From: JAHECE01 sp963780675
Lineage (GTDB): Bacteria > Actinomycetota > Actinomycetes > Actinomycetales > JAHECE01
DNA: 64,000 nt
Direction of reading: 5' to 3'
Assembly: GCA_963780675.1 (NCBI GenBank)
Contig: CAWACR010000010.1
Location: forward strand, 186,001-250,000
Shown here: piece by piece, positions 34,271 to 43,623 of the stretch
How the letters are laid out: each line of letters starts with the position of its first letter
Numbering within the stretch: position 1 is the first letter of the stretch
Notes under the pieces: generated by a model
What the model was told of the DNA's origin: nothing
What the model saw: only the letters and a program-made list of their open reading frames with translations
Databases searched by the model: none
Made by a program: the position numbers and the translations under genes

Positions 34271-35631
34271 GCCTTCACCTCCGAGGTGGCGCGCCCGGCG
34301 ACGGGCGCGGAGTGGGCAGGTTCGCGAGACGCAATCCGGCCGGTGCCGGCGAGGTGCTCGTACGCCGTCTCGCCGTGGATCGCGAGGTCGAGGCCTCCGG
34401 CCTCGTCGTCCGCACTGACCCGCAGGCCCATGGTCGCCTTGAGGGCCAGGGCGATCACGAGGGTCAGGACACCGCTGAAGACGATGGCGAAGAGAGCGAC
34501 GATCGTCTGCGTGGCGAGCTGGGTGATCCCGCCGCCGTAGAAGAGACCGTTCAACGCGCCGTCCGGGTACCAGGTGCCGTTGACGCCGTCGCCGACGTGG
34601 GCGAAGAGGCCGATGAGGATCGTTCCGGTGAGACCACCGACGAGGTGGACACCGACGACGTCGAGCGAGTCGTCGTAGCCGAGCTTGTACTTCAGGCCGA
34701 CGGCCAGGGCGCAGAGGGCACCGGCGACGGCACCGATCGCGATGGCGCCGAAGGTGTCGACGGCGGCCGCGGCCGGAGTGATCGCGACGAGGCCGGCGAC
34801 GATGCCCGACGCGGCACCGAGGCTGGTCGCGTGACCGTCACGCAGCTTCTCCGTGACGAGCCAGGCGAGCATGGCCACACAGGTCGCGAGGAGGGTGTTG
34901 AGCCAGGCACGGCCGGCGGTCCCGTCGGCCGCGAACTCCGAACCGGCGTTGAAGCCGAACCAGCCGAACCACAGCAGCGCCGCGCCGAGCATGACGAACG
35001 GCAGGTTGTGGGGCCGCATGGGCTCCTTGCCGAAGCCCTTGCGGACGCCGAGGACGATCGCGAGGACCAGGCCGGCGATACCGGCGTTGATGTGGACGAC
35101 CGTTCCACCGGCGAAGTCGATCGGGGTCGAGAGCCCGGCGGTGATGCCGTCCGCGCCGAGCAGTCCGCCGCCCCAGACCATGTGGGCCATGGGGATGTAG
35201 ACGACGGTGGCCCAGATGCCCGCAAAGACCATCCAGGAGCTGAACTTGAGGCGGTCGGCCACGGCGCCCGAGATGAGCGCGACGGTGATGATCGCGAAGG
35301 TCGCCTGGTAGACGACGGCGACGAGCGCCGGGACGCCGTAGGCGGCCATGAGGCTCTGCTCGTCGGTGATCGTGTTGACGCCGAAGAACTCGAAGGGGTT
35401 GCCGACCAGGCCTCCGAGCATGTCGGTGCCGAAGGCCCCGGAGTATCCGTACAGCAGCCAGATGAGGCCGACGAGACCCATGGCCCCGAAGCTCATCATC
35501 ATCATGTTCAGGACGCTCTTGCCGCGCACCATGCCGCCGTAGAAGAACGCCAGAGCCGGCGTCATCAGCAGCACGAGGGAGGACGCGGTGAGCATCCACG
35601 CGGTGTTCCCGCTGTCCAGCGTGAATTCCAT
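34267..35631 (-). CDS. Ammonium transporter, copy 2
   Basis: 454 residues, about 11 membrane helices. FFYGGMVRGKSVLNMMMM, MAHMVWGGGLLGADG, and both histidines of the pore pair (IDFAGGTVVHINAGIAG and VVGVHLVGGLTGT) are present, the canonical AmtB state. PII-binding tail: DEAGGLDLAIHGETAYEH. ATG 35631 (EFTLDSGNTAW) with AGGAG upstream. A GlnR-like box lies about 85 bases before the start. Confidence 0.96.
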   Translation of the reverse strand: MEFTLDSGNTAWMLTASSLVLLMTPALAFFYGGMVRGKSVLNMMMMSFGAMGLVGLIWLLYGYSGAFGTDMLGGLVGNPFEFFGVNTITDEQSLMAAYGVPALVAVVYQATFAIITVALISGAVADRLKFSSWMVFAGIWATVVYIPMAHMVWGGGLLGADGITAGLSTPIDFAGGTVVHINAGIAGLVLAIVLGVRKGFGKEPMRPHNLPFVMLGAALLWFGWFGFNAGSEFAADGTAGRAWLNTLLATCVAMLAWLVTEKLRDGHATSLGAASGIVAGLVAITPAAAAVDTFGAIAIGAVAGALCALAVGLKYKLGYDDSLDVVGVHLVGGLTGTILIGLFAHVGDGVNGTWYPDGALNGLFYGGGITQLATQTIVALFAIVFSGVLTLVIALALKATMGLRVSADDEAGGLDLAIHGETAYEHLAGTGRIASREPAHSAPVAGRATSEVKA

Positions 35632-35715
35632 GCGGATCGTGTCTCCTCTCGCCGGCCAGGCGGCCGGTCTGGTGACTACGGTCCTGCCCGGCCGTTTCGG
35701 CCGACGTCGCCGCGC

Positions 35716-35731
35716 GTTACGAGCGGGTGAC
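35716..35731 (-). promoter_or_regulatory. GlnR-like operator before amt copy 2
   Basis: GTCAC-CCGCTC-GTAAC on the minus strand matches the actinobacterial GlnR pattern GTnAC-n6-GnAAC exactly. A second inverted motif, AACAC-C-GTGTT inside GTG...TCAC, lies at 35747-35764. The position upstream of an amt-glnK unit fits nitrogen-dependent activation. Confidence 0.6.
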
Positions 35732-35797
35732 GAATCCACGCGGCGCGTGAACACCGTGTTTCACCCCCACCCCCACCCCCGCCATCGCTGGGGCGGT

Positions 35798-37012
35798 TCA
35801 GGAGAGCAGGGCGTCCACGAAGGCCTCGGGGTCGAACGGCGCGAGGTCGTCCACGCCCTCCCCGATCCCGACGAGCTTGACGGGCACGCCGAGCTCCCTC
35901 TGGACGGCGACGACGATGCCGCCCTTGGCCGTGCCGTCGAGCTTGGTGAGCACGAGGCCCGTGACGTCGACCACGGAGGCGAAGACCTGGGCCTGGCGCA
36001 TGCCGTTCTGGCCGGTCGTCGCGTCGAGCACGAGGAGTACCTCCGAGACCGGGGCCCGCCGCGAGATCACCCTCTTGATCTTCCCGAGCTCGTCCATGAG
36101 GTCGGCCTTGTTCTGCAGGCGCCCGGCGGTGTCGACGACGACGACGCCCACGCCCGCCTCCTGGCCGGTACGGACGGCGTCGAAGGCCACCGACGCCGGG
36201 TCCGCGCCGTCACGCTCGGACCGGACGACCGGGACGCCGACGCGCTGCCCCCAGGTCTCGAGCTGGTCTGCCGCCGCCGCCCGGAAGGTGTCCGCGGCGC
36301 CCAGCAGCACGTCGTAGTCCTCGGCTACGAGGAGGCGGGCGAGCTTGCCGATGGTCGTGGTCTTCCCCGTCCCGTTGACCCCGACGACGAGGACCATCGC
36401 CGGGTGCGGCCGGCCGTCGACGTCGAGGACGGGGTCGAGGTGAAGAGAGCGGTCCATCCGGGGGTCGACGAGGTCGAGGAGCAGCTCGCGCAGGATGGCG
36501 CGGACCGCGGCGGGCTCCCGGGAGCCGAGCACCCGGACCCGCGTCCGCAGGGCGTCCATGAGCTCGGTGGTCGGGCCGATCCCGACGTCGGCAAGGAGCA
36601 GGGTCTCCTCGATCTCCTCCCAGTCGGCCTCCGTGAGGTGGTCGCGGGAGAGGACCGCCAGGAGACGCGAACCCAGCGAGCCCGAGCGGGCCAGGCGTTC
36701 GCGGAACCGCGCGAGCCGTCCCGCGACGGCCTCCGGCCGCTCGACCGTCGCGAGCCCGGGACCGCCGGGCTCGACGACCTCGGTCTCCCCGAAGACCGCG
36801 ACGTCCTCGGCGGGCAGCGGGACGTCCGCCAGCGTGGGGCGCGACCCGCCGGCGTCCCCTCCGCCCACGGCGGGGGTGCCGCCGGGGCGCGACGCGGGTC
36901 GCTCGGCTCGGTGCGCGCGGCCCCGGCGGGCGACGACAAGGCCGACGCCGACCGCGACGAGAAGGACGAGCAGGACGACCGGGAGGAGGAGGTCGGTGTT
37001 CACGGTCAGCAA
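35798..37012 (-). CDS. ftsY: Signal recognition particle receptor FtsY
   Basis: 404 residues. An N-terminal membrane helix (LLLPVVLLVLLVAVGVGLVV) anchors it; a Pro/Gly-rich acidic linker precedes the NG domain: VVGVNGTGKTTTIGKLARLL, GAADTFRAAAADQLETW, VVVVDTAGRLQNKADLMDEL, VLTKLDGTAKGGIVV. It partners with Ffh in this window. The start is the TTG at 37012 or the GTG at 37003. Confidence 0.96.
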   Translation of the reverse strand: MLTVNTDLLLPVVLLVLLVAVGVGLVVARRGRAHRAERPASRPGGTPAVGGGDAGGSRPTLADVPLPAEDVAVFGETEVVEPGGPGLATVERPEAVAGRLARFRERLARSGSLGSRLLAVLSRDHLTEADWEEIEETLLLADVGIGPTTELMDALRTRVRVLGSREPAAVRAILRELLLDLVDPRMDRSLHLDPVLDVDGRPHPAMVLVVGVNGTGKTTTIGKLARLLVAEDYDVLLGAADTFRAAAADQLETWGQRVGVPVVRSERDGADPASVAFDAVRTGQEAGVGVVVVDTAGRLQNKADLMDELGKIKRVISRRAPVSEVLLVLDATTGQNGMRQAQVFASVVDVTGLVLTKLDGTAKGGIVVAVQRELGVPVKLVGIGEGVDDLAPFDPEAFVDALLS

Positions 37013-37140
37013 GTGTGGCCCACGCCGCGGTCAGGAAGCGAGGCCGGGACGACCCGGCCTCGCCCCTCGCCCTCCCTACCGAGCGACGTCGCTCAGGGCC
37101 CGCGCGGGACTGACCGTGTGGGGCGCGTCGATCGGGGGCT

Positions 37141-37437
37141 TCAGTGCCGCACCATCTGCCGCGCGCGTTCGATCGCGTGCTGCACGGCCGTGGCCTCGGA
37201 GTACGCCGGCTCGTCGCCCGGCTCGGAGATCGCGAAGATGTCGGCGACACCTCCGGTCGCGTCGTCGTCGGGGTCGTGGTCGTCCAGGAGGGCCAGGTCC
37301 TTGGCCCGAGCCGCGTGGACCCCGGCCTGCAGCACGCCCCGCCAGCCGCCGTCGGGCGCGTTGCGCCGTGCGAGCACGGCGACCACCGCCGCTGCCGTGC
37401 CGATACTCACCATCATCGCCGCGATCACCCCACCCAT
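37141..37437 (-). CDS. Hypothetical small membrane protein
   Basis: 98 residues, not recognised. One N-terminal membrane helix (GGVIAAMMVSIGTAAAVVAV), a short basic stretch, an acidic segment (LLDDHDPDDDATGG) and a charged C-terminal helix (ATAVQHAIERARQMVRH). It lies between smc and ftsY on the same strand. Coding is supported by the clean frame and codon use; function unknown. Confidence 0.6.
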   Translation of the reverse strand: MGGVIAAMMVSIGTAAAVVAVLARRNAPDGGWRGVLQAGVHAARAKDLALLDDHDPDDDATGGVADIFAISEPGDEPAYSEATAVQHAIERARQMVRH

Positions 37438-37556
37438 GTCCTCAGTATCACCCCGTGCCGACGCCGAACCCGGCGCGCGACACGCCCCGTCGAGGCGTCA
37501 CCTGGGAGGACGCCCCTGGTGACGTTTCTCACAGCCGGTCCGCGCCCGACCCCTCC

Positions 37557-40500
37557 TCAGACCCGCCCGGCCACGTCCTCGCGCAGGCGCTGGCTGATGA
37601 CGGTCGTGACGCCGTCGCCCCGCATCGTGACCCCGTACAGGGCGTCGGCGATCTCCATCGTCCGCTTCTGGTGCGTCACCACCACGAGCTGGCTGTCCGC
37701 GCGCAGCTCGGTGAAGATCTCGAGCAGGCGTCCGAGGTTGACGTCGTCGAGGGCGGCCTCGACCTCGTCCATCACGTAGAACGGGCTCGGCCGGGCCTTG
37801 AAGATCGCGACCAGCATGGCGACGGCCGTCAACGAGCGCTCCCCGCCGGACAGCAGCGAGAGCCGCTTGATCTTCTTCCCGGGCGGGCGCGCCTCGACGT
37901 CGACGCCCGTGGTCAGCATGTCCTCCGGCGCGGTGAGCAGGAGCCGCCCCTCGCCACCGGGGAAGAGCCGCGCGAAGACGCCCTCGAACTCGCGCGCGGT
38001 GTCGGCGAAGGCCTCGGCGAACACTCTCTCGACCCGTTCGTCGATCTCGCGGACGATCTCGAGCAGGTCGGCTCGGCTCTTGCGCAGGTCGGTCAGCTGC
38101 GTGGTGAGGAAGCGGTGCCGCTCGGCCAGGGCTGCGTGCTCCTCAAGAGCGAGGGGGTTGACGCGCCCGAGAAGCGCCAGCGCCCGCTCCGCGGCGCGCA
38201 GGCGCTTCTCCTGCTGCTCCCGGACGTAGGGCACGGCCGGCCCGGGCTCGCCGTCGGGACCGAGCGGTCCCGGGATCGGGCGGTCGGGCCCGTACTCGCC
38301 GACGAGCACCTCCGGGTCGAGGCCCAGGTCCTCGACGGCGCGCAGCTCCAGCGCCTCGATCCGCAGCCGCTGCTCGGCGCGGGCCATCTCGTCCCGGTGC
38401 ATGACGTCGGTCAGCTCGGCGAGCCGCGCACCCACCACCTCGAGCCGGCCGCGGACCTCGGCCGCCTCGCGGTCGCGCTCGGCGCGCGCGTGCTCCGCGC
38501 GTTCGCGCGCCTCGGTCGCCAGCCGGACCGAGACGTCGATCGCGACACCGGCGCGCTGTGCCCCGTCGAGCACCGCGGCGGCGACCCGCGCCTGCTCGGC
38601 CCGCCGTCCGGCCCGCTCGGTGGCCCGCTCGCGCGCCGCCCGCTCGGTGCGGGCCGCCTGCTCGAGCGAGGCGGCGCGGCCGGCGAGCGCGCGAGCGCGC
38701 TCCTCGAGCGTGCGCAGTGTGAGGCGTGCGTCGGTCTCGCCCGCGCGGGCCCCGCGGGCCGCCTCGGCGGCGCCGTCACGACGCGCGGTGGCGGCCTCGA
38801 CGTCCTCGGTCGCGTGGAGAGGCTCCTGACGCGCCGCCTCGAGCCTCTCCGCGAGCGCCGCGAGCGCGGTGCCGTGCTCGGCCACCGCGGCCTCCGTCCG
38901 CTCGATCGCGGGTCCGAGGCGGGCCACCTCCGCGCGCGCCGCACGCACCCCGGCACCGAGCAGGCCGAGCCGCTCCGCGACCGCGGCGAGCCGGGCGTCG
39001 GAGGCGTGCAGCTGCGCGAGGGCGGACGCCGCCCGCGCCTCGTCCTCGGCCGCGCGCGCCCGCGCCCCCCGCAGCTCGAAGCGGGTCCGCTCGGCGAGGG
39101 CGGTCGCCGCCTCCAGCGCAGCGACGGCCTCCCCGTGCGCCGCATGCAGCTCGAGCACGCTCGACACCCCCACGCCGCCACCGGTCGCGCTGGTCCGCGT
39201 CAGAGCGTCGCCGTGCGGGGTGACCGCGACGACGTCCGCCTCCTCGATAGCCCGCCGCGCCGCCGCGACGTCGTCCACGACGACGGCGCGCGCGAGGAGC
39301 CGCGCGATCGTCCCCTGGACGGGAGGTCCGGCGCTCACGAGGTCGGCGACCCAGCGACCGCCGGCCGGAGCCGACTGGCGACCCTCGCCGTCGGAGCCCC
39401 CGTCCGGGCCGCCGTCGGGCAGGCCACCGTCGGGCAGGCCACCGCCGGTGTCCTCGGCGCCGATCACCAACCGCACCGGACCGAGCGCGTGGTCCCGGGC
39501 GTGCCGAACCACGTCCGCTGCCGTCGCCACGTCGGCGACCACCGCGGCGTCGTCGAGCACGCCCAGCGCCGCGGCGACCGCGTTCTCGTACCCGGCCTCG
39601 ATGACGAGGTGGTCCGCGACCGGCCCGAGCACGCCGACGAGCCGGTCCTCCGCCGCGAGGAGCGCGCCGGTCCCGTCCCCGCGGCGCATGGAGAGGGCGA
39701 GCGCGTCCCTCCGGGCCGTCTGGGTGGACCGATCGCCCTCGGCCGCGCGCTCCCGCGCCTCGAGCGCGGCGACCTCGGCCCGCACCGCCTCGAGGCCCGC
39801 CACCGCCTCCTCGTAGGCCTCGTCCAGGCCCTCCTCGCCCTCCTCCTGCCCGGCCACCTGCAGCTCGAGGGCCGCGAACTCCCGATGGGCGGCCTCGGAG
39901 CGAGCCTGCGCGGCGCCGAGCTCCTCGCGCAGGCGCCGCAGCTCGGCCTCGGCGGCCTCGAGCCGTCCCCGCCGCGCCGCGGCCTGGCCGGTGAGCTGGG
40001 TGAGCCCCTCGCGCCGGTCGGCGATGGTGCGGTGGACGCGGGCGAGCTCGCGATCGGCCTCCGTGGCCCTCTCCTCGCCCGCCCGCCGCGCGGCAGAGGC
40101 GGCGTCGAGCGCGGCGCGGGCGGCGGCGAGCTCCACCTCGAGCGCTGCCTCGGCTGCGCGAGCGCGCTCGGCCTGAGCGCTGAGGTCGTCCGGGTCCCGG
40201 CCCGGCGCCTCGGGCTCGACCGCGCCGAGGAGCCGACGGCGCTCGGCGGCGAGCGTTTGCGTCCCCCGGATCCGCTCTCGCAGGCCGGAGAGCCGGAACC
40301 AGGTCTCGGTGATCTCCGTCAGCTCCGGGGCAGCGTCCGCGGCCGCCTGCTCCAGGACGGCGAGGCGTTCCCGGGCCGAGGCCTGCTCGCCCTCGAGCGC
40401 CTCGATGCGCGCCCGCAGCGCCGTCTCGTCCGCGACCTCCGCCTCGAGCGACGCCGTGAGCTGGACGAGGTCGTCCGCGAGCAGGCGGGACCGGGCGTCA

Positions 40501-41168
40501 CGCAGGTCCGCCTGGACCACCTGGGCGCGCCGGGCGACATCGGCCTGCTTGGCCAGGGGGCCGAGCTGGCGACGGATCTCGGCCGTCAGGTCGGTGAGCC
40601 GGGCAAGGTTGGCCGCCATCGCGTCGAGCTTGCGGAGGGCCTTCTCCTTGCGTTTGCGGTGCTTGAGGACCCCGGCGGCCTCCTCGATGAAGCCGCGGCG
40701 CTCCTCGGGGCTCGCCGAGAGGATGGCGTCGAGCTGGCCCTGGCCGACGATCACGTGCATCTCGCGCCCGATGCCGGAGTCCGAGAGCAGCTCCTGCACG
40801 TCGAGCAGGCGGCACGACGACCCGTTGATGGCGTACTCCGAGCCGCCCCCGCGGAACAGCGTCCGGGAGATCGTCACCTCGGTGTAGGCGATCGGGAGGG
40901 CGCCGTCGGAGTTGTCGATCGTCAGCGACACCTCGGCGCGACCGAGGGGCGGCCGGCCCGCCGTTCCCGCGAAGATGACGTCCGCCATCGACCCGCCCCG
41001 CAGGGACTTGGCGCCCTGCTCCCCCATCACCCACGCGAGGGCGTCGACCACGTTCGACTTGCCGGACCCGTTGGGCCCGACGACGCAGGTGATGCCCGGC
41101 TCGAGGTGCAGCGTGGTCGCCGACGCGAAGGACTTGAAGCCCCGCAGCGTCAGCGTCCGGAGGTACAC
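37557..41168 (-). CDS. smc: Chromosome segregation protein SMC
   Basis: 1203 residues, full length. Condensin ATPase. Walker A in VVGPNGSGKSNVVDALAWVM at the N-terminus, two long Ala/Glu/Arg-rich coiled coils, a hinge around residues 510-660, and C-terminal LLSGGERSLTAVAM (signature) and FYVMDEVEAALDD (Walker B). The hinge region contains a GLPDG repeat (GGGLPDGGLPDGGPDGG) from a 15-base duplication at 39415-39445. GTG 41168. It is followed by ftsY on the same strand, as in many actinobacteria. Confidence 0.97.
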   Translation of the reverse strand: MYLRTLTLRGFKSFASATTLHLEPGITCVVGPNGSGKSNVVDALAWVMGEQGAKSLRGGSMADVIFAGTAGRPPLGRAEVSLTIDNSDGALPIAYTEVTISRTLFRGGGSEYAINGSSCRLLDVQELLSDSGIGREMHVIVGQGQLDAILSASPEERRGFIEEAAGVLKHRKRKEKALRKLDAMAANLARLTDLTAEIRRQLGPLAKQADVARRAQVVQADLRDARSRLLADDLVQLTASLEAEVADETALRARIEALEGEQASARERLAVLEQAAADAAPELTEITETWFRLSGLRERIRGTQTLAAERRRLLGAVEPEAPGRDPDDLSAQAERARAAEAALEVELAAARAALDAASAARRAGEERATEADRELARVHRTIADRREGLTQLTGQAAARRGRLEAAEAELRRLREELGAAQARSEAAHREFAALELQVAGQEEGEEGLDEAYEEAVAGLEAVRAEVAALEARERAAEGDRSTQTARRDALALSMRRGDGTGALLAAEDRLVGVLGPVADHLVIEAGYENAVAAALGVLDDAAVVADVATAADVVRHARDHALGPVRLVIGAEDTGGGLPDGGLPDGGPDGGSDGEGRQSAPAGGRWVADLVSAGPPVQGTIARLLARAVVVDDVAAARRAIEEADVVAVTPHGDALTRTSATGGGVGVSSVLELHAAHGEAVAALEAATALAERTRFELRGARARAAEDEARAASALAQLHASDARLAAVAERLGLLGAGVRAARAEVARLGPAIERTEAAVAEHGTALAALAERLEAARQEPLHATEDVEAATARRDGAAEAARGARAGETDARLTLRTLEERARALAGRAASLEQAARTERAARERATERAGRRAEQARVAAAVLDGAQRAGVAIDVSVRLATEARERAEHARAERDREAAEVRGRLEVVGARLAELTDVMHRDEMARAEQRLRIEALELRAVEDLGLDPEVLVGEYGPDRPIPGPLGPDGEPGPAVPYVREQQEKRLRAAERALALLGRVNPLALEEHAALAERHRFLTTQLTDLRKSRADLLEIVREIDERVERVFAEAFADTAREFEGVFARLFPGGEGRLLLTAPEDMLTTGVDVEARPPGKKIKRLSLLSGGERSLTAVAMLVAIFKARPSPFYVMDEVEAALDDVNLGRLLEIFTELRADSQLVVVTHQKRTMEIADALYGVTMRGDGVTTVISQRLREDVAGRV

Positions 41169-41177
41169 GCGGGCAGA

Positions 41178-41648
41178 TCAGGCCGTCGCGGCGGGCACGT
41201 GCGGGAACCAGAGGGCGATCTCCCGCGCGGCCGACTCGGGAGAGTCCGAGCCGTGCACGAGGTTCTGCTGCACCGCGAGCCCCCAGTCCCGGGCGAGATC
41301 GCCGCGGATGGTGCCGGGGGGCGCCGTCGTCGGGTCCGTGGCCCCGGCCAGGGAGCGGAAGCCCTCGATGACGCGCTGCCCCTCGACCACGGCGGCGAGC
41401 ACGGGACCCGAGAGCATGAAGTCCACCAGGGGCCGGTAGAACGGCTTGCCGACGTGCTCCGCGTAGTGCTCCGCGAGCAGCGCCTCGTCCGCCCGCCGCA
41501 GCTCCACGGCCACGAGGGCGTAGCCCTTGGCCTCGATCCGCCGCAGGACCTCCCCGACGAGGGCCCGACGGACGCCGTCGGGCTTGACGAGGACGAGGGT
41601 CCGCTGGAGGGGACGAACGGGGGCGGGAGGCGGTGTGGGCTGGCTCAC
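41178..41648 (-). CDS. ndk: Nucleoside diphosphate kinase
   Basis: 156 residues including a Pro-rich leader. Transfers phosphate between nucleotides via a histidine: RTLVLVKPDGVRRALVGEVL, FMLSGPVLAAVVEG, GTIRGDLARDWGLAVQQNLV and the catalytic His in VHGSDSPESAAREI. GTG 41648 (SQPTPPPAPVRPLQ). It lies 11 bases after DUF4233, the usual folC-DUF4233-ndk order apart from the dha insertion. Confidence 0.96.
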   Translation of the reverse strand: MSQPTPPPAPVRPLQRTLVLVKPDGVRRALVGEVLRRIEAKGYALVAVELRRADEALLAEHYAEHVGKPFYRPLVDFMLSGPVLAAVVEGQRVIEGFRSLAGATDPTTAPPGTIRGDLARDWGLAVQQNLVHGSDSPESAAREIALWFPHVPAATA

Positions 41649-41659
41649 AGTGCGGGAGA

Positions 41660-42079
41660 CTACCCGGCCCGCAGCGACTCCTCCGCGGCGAGGCGCTCGG
41701 CGCGCTCGGCGTCGATCCGCCCGCCCAGGCGCAGGCTCACCACCCACAGGACAGCGAAGACGGCGCCCAGTGCGTACATCGCCGGGACGACGACGCCCGT
41801 CGCGATCACCCAGACCTGCACGGCGCTGCCGAGGAGGTACCCGGCCTGCGTCCGCAGAAGGGCGGCGGACAGCACCGCGGTCAGGGCGATCGCGCCCGCC
41901 GCGACCCCGATCGCCCCGGGCTCCGCGAGCCTCAGGCCGTAGGCGACGAGGGCGGCGAAGAACACGACGAAGGCCTCGAGGAGCAGGATGGTGGAGGCGA
42001 ACATCCGCCGGGCGGACCGCGCCCGGCGCGGGGGGCCTGCCGGCGCGGCGGGAGCAGGCTCGGGGGGCGGGGTCGTCAC
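41660..42079 (-). CDS. DUF4233 membrane protein
   Basis: 139 residues, about four membrane helices (ASTILLLEAFVVFFAALVAY, AAGAIALTAVLSAALL, YLLGSAVQVWVIATGVVVPA, MYALGAVFAVLWVVSLRLGG). Family of actinobacterial proteins usually directly next to folC (Rv2446c in M. tuberculosis). GTG 42079 was chosen; function unknown. Confidence 0.88.
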   Translation of the reverse strand: MTTPPPEPAPAAPAGPPRRARSARRMFASTILLLEAFVVFFAALVAYGLRLAEPGAIGVAAGAIALTAVLSAALLRTQAGYLLGSAVQVWVIATGVVVPAMYALGAVFAVLWVVSLRLGGRIDAERAERLAAEESLRAG

Positions 42080-42155
42080 GCCCGCCACGGTACCCGGCCG
42101 GAGGGTGCCCGCACCTCCCGGCATCCAGGCCGTCCCTGACTGCATCGGGGTCGTG

Positions 42156-42935
42156 CTACTCCTCGCCGAAACCACCGCTCACCAGGGCCTCGATGGCGTC
42201 GAGCGCCTCCTGCGCCTCGGGCCCCGTCGCGGCGAGGTGGAGCGGGACGCCGCCCTCCAGGCCGAGGGCCATGAGCTCGAGCACGCTTCGGGCCGGCACA
42301 CCGTTGAGCGTCACGGTCGCGTCGTGCGGCGCCACGGCCCGGGCGAGGAGGGCCGCGGGCCGCGCGTGCAACCCGAGCCTGTTGCGCAGCACGACCGTGC
42401 GCCTCGCCGTCGAGGCCTCGTCGTCCGGCTCCTCGGACGGGGCCCCCGGGTCCTGCCCGGAGGAGGGCGCGGTGACGTCGACCGGCGTGGTCTCCTCGGC
42501 CGGCCGAGCGGCCGACTTCGGCCGGTTCACCGCCAACCGGGCGAACTCGGCGCCGGCGACGACGACGGCCCGACCCACGGCGGCGAGGTCGCCCCCCGTC
42601 TGCGCGGCCACCGCCGCCGCGACGGCACCCTCCACGAAAGGCCCCTCCGCGAGCGCGACGCGATCGTCCTCGACGCCGTCCAGCACGGCGGCGGCCGTGA
42701 GCGTGGCGGAGCCGAGGTCGGTCAGGAGGACGACGCCCTGCACGCCCGGGTTGGCGAGCGCCTCGAGCACGGCCGCCTCCACGCGCTCGTAGCTGGTGCC
42801 GATCCGCCCCTCACCGATTCCGCCCGCCGCTCGGATGAGCACGTCGGGGGCCATCTGCTCGGCGATCCGGACGAGGCCTTCGGCCACCTGGGCCGAGTGC
42901 GACACGAGCACGAGGGCGACCGGCGCGACGCTCAC
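42156..42935 (-). CDS. dhaM: Dihydroxyacetone kinase phosphotransfer subunit DhaM (EIIA-HPr)
   Basis: 259 residues. Carries phosphate from the PTS to DhaL. N-terminal mannose-type EIIA domain with the active histidine in VALVLVSHSAQVAEGL, a linker rich in Pro/Glu/Asp, then an HPr domain with its histidine in RLGLHARPAALLARAV and Ser-region ARSVLELMALG. There is no enzyme-I domain. GTG 42935 overlaps the dhaL stop (GTGA). Confidence 0.93.
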   Translation of the reverse strand: MSVAPVALVLVSHSAQVAEGLVRIAEQMAPDVLIRAAGGIGEGRIGTSYERVEAAVLEALANPGVQGVVLLTDLGSATLTAAAVLDGVEDDRVALAEGPFVEGAVAAAVAAQTGGDLAAVGRAVVVAGAEFARLAVNRPKSAARPAEETTPVDVTAPSSGQDPGAPSEEPDDEASTARRTVVLRNRLGLHARPAALLARAVAPHDATVTLNGVPARSVLELMALGLEGGVPLHLAATGPEAQEALDAIEALVSGGFGEE

Positions 42936-43618
42936 GAACGCGCTTCCCCCGCCGCCGAACCGGTGCGCGCCGGTCCCACCAGGGCGTCCGCCGCGCTCGC
43001 TGCCGCCGCCAGGATGATGGCGGTGGACTCGGCGCCCGGGTCCCGGTGCCCGATGCTGCGCTCACCGAGGTAGCTGGCGCGGCCCTTGGTCGCCTGAAGG
43101 GGGATCGTGGCATCGGAGCCGGCCTGCGCGGCCTTGGCCGCCGCCCGCAGGACGGCGACCGGAGAGGCGCCGGCCACAGCAGTCGCCCGCGCGGCGACGA
43201 CGGCCGGCGCCCAGGCGTCGACCATCGTCTTCTCGCCCGTCGTCGCATGGCCGCGGGCGACGATGCCCTCGAGGGCGGCTCCCAGGAGCGCGGCGATGCC
43301 GTCGGAGTCCACGGCCGGCCCGGAGCTCGCCTTGGCTGCCCGGAGGAACGCCGTCCCGTAGAGGGGGCCGGCGGCGCCGCCCACGGTCGACATGAGGGCG
43401 CTCGCCACGAGCTTGAGCACGTCCCCGACGGTCTCGGGCTGCGCGCATCCCGCCAGCCTGTCCATCACGGCCTCGAAGCCGCGGTTGAGGTTCTCGCCGT
43501 GGTCGCCGTCGCCGATGAGCCGGTCGAGCTCGCTGAGCTCCTCCCGGTGCTCGGCGACCGCCACGGTCGCGGCGCCGACCCAGTTGATCGCCCACTCGAC
43601 ACCCAACGTCGTGGACAT
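42932..43618 (-). CDS. dhaL: Dihydroxyacetone kinase ADP-binding subunit DhaL
   Basis: 228 residues. Holds a permanently bound ADP that is re-phosphorylated by DhaM. Motifs: LDRLIGDGDHGENLNRGFEA (metal-binding Asp residues), STVGGAAGPLYGTAFLRAA, GHATTGEKTMVDAWAPA and GRASYLGERSIGHRDPGA. ATG 43618, five bases after the dhaK stop. Confidence 0.95.
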   Translation of the reverse strand: MSTTLGVEWAINWVGAATVAVAEHREELSELDRLIGDGDHGENLNRGFEAVMDRLAGCAQPETVGDVLKLVASALMSTVGGAAGPLYGTAFLRAAKASSGPAVDSDGIAALLGAALEGIVARGHATTGEKTMVDAWAPAVVAARATAVAGASPVAVLRAAAKAAQAGSDATIPLQATKGRASYLGERSIGHRDPGAESTAIILAAAASAADALVGPARTGSAAGEARS

Positions 43619-43623
43619 GGACG

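Noticed and set aside
36495..41942. An 1815-codon plus-strand open frame opposite smc and ftsY
   Set aside because: It mirrors the codon bias of smc on the other strand; no recognisable domains.
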